A stretch of DNA of 36,909 nucleotides from contig CAKURW010000015.1 of the NCBI GenBank assembly GCA_934675795.1, positions 1 through 36,909 on the forward strand, read 5' to 3'. This stretch comes from an uncultured Collinsella sp. Its GTDB lineage: Bacteria; Actinomycetota; Coriobacteriia; Coriobacteriales; Coriobacteriaceae. Below the pieces are notes generated by a model, which saw nothing but the letters and a program-made list of their open reading frames with translations, did no database searches and was not told the origin of the DNA. This document shows, piece after piece, positions 32,416 through 36,909 of this stretch (positions are counted from its first letter, which is position 1; every line of letters starts with the position of its first letter). The position numbers were made by a program, and so were the translations under genes.

Positions 32416-33243
32416 ATGATTGATGCGTGCCCCGATTCCGCCGTGCTCTTTTTTGACGTGGACGGCACGCTGACGTCGTTCGATCCCGACAACATGACCG
32501 ACAAGGACTTTTCGGCGGTTCGCCCCTCGCAGGCGGTCGTCGAGGCGTTTCATCGTCTGCGCGACGCGGGACACAAGGCGTTTATCTGCACGGGTCGCCC
32601 CCTGTGGCTCATCGCCGATAGCTTGCGTGCGCTCGACCTCGCGGGCATCGTTGCCATGGCGGGCGCCACGCTCGAGGTCGAGGGCCGCGTGGTGTATGAG
32701 GACTGCTTTGACGAAGACATTGTTGAGGAGCTTGCACGCCGTATGGCCGCGGCAGGGATTGAAGCCTTTTTCGAGACCAACGTGGCTACTTTTGCCCTGG
32801 AACCCGCGGGTGTTGAGCAGTCGTCTCTGATCGGCACTTCTGTGGCGCACAGCACCGAGGAGATGCGCGTCGACGGCAGTCTGCGCGTGGGCAAGGTAGG
32901 CCTCACTGCGCCCAGTTTGGCTCGCGTAGCCAACGATGACGGCTTTATCAATCGCGAGTTTGAGCTGTGCAATACCGGTGGTCAGAATCGCGAGCTGAGC
33001 CCCAAGGGCATTGACAAAGGCGTGGGCGTGGCGCGAGCACTGGCGTATCTGGGCCGCGAGGGAAATGCGCGCACCTTTGGCTTTGGCGATTCGGGCAACG
33101 ACCTGGGCATGCTCGCTGCCGTCGAGACGGCTGTCGCCATGGGCAACGCCATGTCCGAGGTCAAAGCGGTCGCCGACTACGTGACTGACGATGTCGCACA
33201 CGACGGCACCGTCACCGCCATGCAGCATTTCGGCCTCATCTAA
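32416..33243 (+). CDS. Cof-type HAD hydrolase (probable sugar-phosphate or flavin-phosphate phosphatase)
   Basis: A 275-residue haloacid-dehalogenase superfamily phosphatase of the Cof/IIB subgroup. Motif I is FFDVDGTLTS with nucleophile Asp14 and general acid Asp16; motif II lies in AFICTGRP; the conserved Lys precedes GVGVARAL; motif IV is GFGDSGNDLGML, followed by VAMGNA. The IIB cap lies between about residues 85 and 185. Family members dephosphorylate sugar phosphates, FMN or pyridoxal phosphate with low specificity, so the substrate cannot be named. ATG follows aaagga six bases upstream. Confidence 0.9.
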   Translation: MIDACPDSAVLFFDVDGTLTSFDPDNMTDKDFSAVRPSQAVVEAFHRLRDAGHKAFICTGRPLWLIADSLRALDLAGIVAMAGATLEVEGRVVYEDCFDEDIVEELARRMAAAGIEAFFETNVATFALEPAGVEQSSLIGTSVAHSTEEMRVDGSLRVGKVGLTAPSLARVANDDGFINREFELCNTGGQNRELSPKGIDKGVGVARALAYLGREGNARTFGFGDSGNDLGMLAAVETAVAMGNAMSEVKAVADYVTDDVAHDGTVTAMQHFGLI

Positions 33244-33436
33244 TGAATCCCGCATTCTGACGTTTGCCTAAACTGCGGCTCTTTGCTTTTGCATGCTCAA
33301 TCGATTTATCAAACCAAACACTAAAGCGTTTATACCGTTCGCCGAGAAGATAAAAACCCGCAGCTCACGCCTTGATAAACATAGGTAAAGTGTTTAGCAG
33401 TTTATCGGCCGTATGCTAACGAAAGGAATCAGGCAG
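33244..33436 (+). promoter_or_regulatory. AT-rich control region of the transaldolase gene
   Basis: No gene. An inverted repeat gataaac (33374-33380) and gtttatc (33400-33406), 19 bases apart, lies about 30 bases before the start codon and may be an operator. Several related aaagcgttta-like and taaagtgttta-like half-sites precede it. No promoter can be fixed with confidence. Confidence 0.4.
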
Positions 33437-34141
33437 ATGGCAATCAAGGTGTTCGCTGACGGTGCAAACCTCGAGGGCATGCTCGACATGTACGAGAACG
33501 GCAACGTTCAGGGTTTCACGACCAACCCGTCCCTTATGAAGAAGGGTGGCGTGACGGATTACCGCGCGTTTGCCAAGGAGGTTCTGGCTCACATCACCGA
33601 TGTGTCCGTCTCGTTTGAGGTCTTTGCCGATGACGTCGAGACCATGGAGGTCGAGGCCCGCGAGATCGCTACCTGGGCCGACAACGTCTACGTCAAGATT
33701 CCGTGCGTGACCACCAAGGGCGAGTCCACCGCCGAGCTGGTCCGCAAGCTTTCGGCCGATGGCATCAAGGTCAACGTCACCACTATCTTTACGCCCGAGC
33801 AGGTCGACGAGATGGTCGAGGCCGTTGACGCCGAGACGCCGTCCATCATCTCGCTCTTTGCCGGCCGTATCGCCGACACCGGCGTCGACCCCATTCCGTT
33901 TGTGACGGAGTCGGTCAAGAAGGCCGCCGCTAAGCCCAACTGCGAGGTCCTGTGGGCGTCCACGCGTGAGCTTATCAACATTTACCAGGCCGAGGCCTGC
34001 GGTTGCCAGATCATCACGGTGCCCAACAGCATCCTGGCCAAGCGCAAGAACATCGGTCGCGACCCGTACGAGGTCTCGCTCGACACCGTCCGCGGCTTTG
34101 CCAAAGATATCGCGGCACTCGGTTTCCATATCCTGCCGTAA
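33437..34141 (+). CDS. Transaldolase-family aldolase (TalC/FSA-like)
   Basis: A 234-residue small-subunit transaldolase or fructose-6-phosphate aldolase. The class I aldolase barrel opens with FADGANLE (Asp8), FTTNPSLMKKGG (substrate loop), and the Schiff-base Lys87 in NVYVKIPCVT. NVTTIFTPEQ, ISLFAGRIADTG and VLWASTREL follow. Members shuttle dihydroxyacetone units between sugar phosphates in the non-oxidative pentose phosphate pathway, or cleave fructose 6-phosphate. Length and motifs do not separate the two. ATG at 33437 follows aaagga with a long spacer; the upstream in-frame codons lack a binding site. The last 19 bases of coding sequence are duplicated downstream. Confidence 0.9.
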   Translation: MAIKVFADGANLEGMLDMYENGNVQGFTTNPSLMKKGGVTDYRAFAKEVLAHITDVSVSFEVFADDVETMEVEAREIATWADNVYVKIPCVTTKGESTAELVRKLSADGIKVNVTTIFTPEQVDEMVEAVDAETPSIISLFAGRIADTGVDPIPFVTESVKKAAAKPNCEVLWASTRELINIYQAEACGCQIITVPNSILAKRKNIGRDPYEVSLDTVRGFAKDIAALGFHILP

Positions 34142-34296
34142 CGTGAGCACTGGCTGCTCCGAGGGTTGTTCGCCCCGGCCTTTCCTTTCCTCTATCGCTC
34201 ACTCGCTTCGCGAGGGTCGCGCCAGGCAAAGGAAAGGCCGGGGCTGCCGACACGAACTTGCCAGTAGGTTGGTGATTGGTTTCCATATCCTGCCGT
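34121..34296 (+). repeat. 157-bp duplication unit with hairpin element
   Basis: The sequence ggtttccatatcctgccgt occurs at 34121-34139, the end of the aldolase gene, and again at 34278-34296. Between the copies lies a hairpin: ccccggcctttccttt (34173-34188) pairs perfectly with its complement at 34228-34243 around a 39-base body. It looks like a small palindromic element flanked by 19-base direct repeats. Confidence 0.75.
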
Positions 34297-34322
34297 GGGC
34301 AAAGGTACCCCCGCCTGCGCCG

Positions 34323-34489
34323 TGTAAAATTGAGAGTATTCAGCAAGGTAAAGGCTTTTACCAGCTAGATAAAGCACGGAACAGCCCCCGTTTTGGCTCT
34401 GACGACGCTAAAACGGGGGCTGTTTTTGCTTTTTCGCCTCTGAGGGGCATCCGGAACGGCGGAATTTGCAGAATACTCGCGATTTTGCA
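34323..34489. repeat. Inverted repeat arms bracketing a terminator
   Basis: tgtaaaattgagagtattca (from 34323) is repeated inverted at 34466-34489 with about five differences over 24 bases. The arms enclose the terminator at 34381. From 34142 to 34522 there is no gene. Confidence 0.55.
34381..34428 (+). terminator. Strong intrinsic terminator
   Basis: acagcccccgtttt (34381-34394) pairs with aaaacgggggctgt (34410-34423), followed by a T-run. It probably ends the aldolase transcript, after the 157-bp duplication. Confidence 0.88.
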
Positions 34490-34522
34490 CGTCGCTACCG
34501 GGGGGACCCTTGCTTTGGCGGT

Positions 34523-36670
<2,148 letters not shown>

Positions 36671-36722
36671 GGGACTCCTTGCGTTTAAGGTGCGTTTGCA
36701 GCACAGGGCTACCAAGGATACC

Positions 36723-36884
36723 ACCCGTCCCAAAAGACTGTTTTGGGGTTGCGCCACGAAAGGGGCCTATCTACTACGTTTGAACCGTATGGGTCGACCA
36801 TCCCCCGGTTTTCCGAAAATCGGCAAGCCGTCTACCTGCACTGATAATTGTCCTCGGGGGAAGCGGGCACTGCGGGGGCGCGTC
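36723..36884 (-). repeat. Right copy of long terminal inverted repeat, upstream of tex
   Basis: The reverse complement of 36884-36751 matches bases 1-134, and the shared block cagtcttttgggacggg (36739-36723) matches near 148-160. Read towards tex, it contains TCGACC, 18 bases, TAGATA, a possible promoter core conserved with the left copy. Bases 36885-36909 continue beyond the repeat with no visible feature. Confidence 0.8.
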
Positions 36885-36909
36885 AACGGCGCGCGATTTC
36901 CGCGTCGCA

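Overview
The window looks like a high-GC coriobacterial chromosome fragment, most likely Collinsella or a close relative. This is an inference from codon bias, protein character and intergenic palindromes; no 16S gene or other marker is present. The first and last ~160 bases are imperfect inverted copies of one repeat, so the sequence may be a complete draft contig whose assembly broke at a dispersed repeat family.

Left part (1-16.3 kb), surface proteins and accessory DNA. A single 3,985-residue sortase-anchored adhesin (429-12386) carries a fibro-slime-type head and a long stalk of isopeptide pilin-type repeats. A run of nine Gs lies just upstream of its promoter, which suggests phase-variable expression, and the last quarter of the gene is sharply richer in GC. 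The SRP RNA gene (ffs) follows. Next comes a small island between two ~106-bp direct repeats: an AAA/DUF4143 ATPase with four operator-like repeats at an exact 23-bp period, a truncated XRE regulator, a small membrane protein and the 3' end of an IS21-type istB gene. A second sortase substrate (coiled coil, LANTG) is broken by an in-frame TAA.

Middle part (16.4-29.7 kb), transport and envelope. A two-gene heterodimeric ABC exporter is followed by a flavodoxin-like protein, an LtaS-type polyglycerolphosphate/sulfatase-fold enzyme, a nitroreductase, and a potassium module. The module is a Kup transporter, a 64-residue membrane protein, and a KdpD/KdpE-like two-component system whose kinase lacks the N-terminal KdpD/Usp sensor part. 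No kdpFABC pump is present in the window. A hairpin terminator or attenuator separates kup plus the small gene from the kinase and regulator.

Right part (29.7-36.9 kb), housekeeping. It holds a fused RlmKL-type 23S rRNA methyltransferase whose RlmL half has lost its catalytic motifs, a Cof-type HAD phosphatase, a transaldolase-family aldolase, and Tex. Intergenic spaces throughout are rich in palindromic elements; one sits in a 157-bp duplication right behind the aldolase gene. No tRNA, CRISPR array, sortase gene or complete insertion sequence was found.
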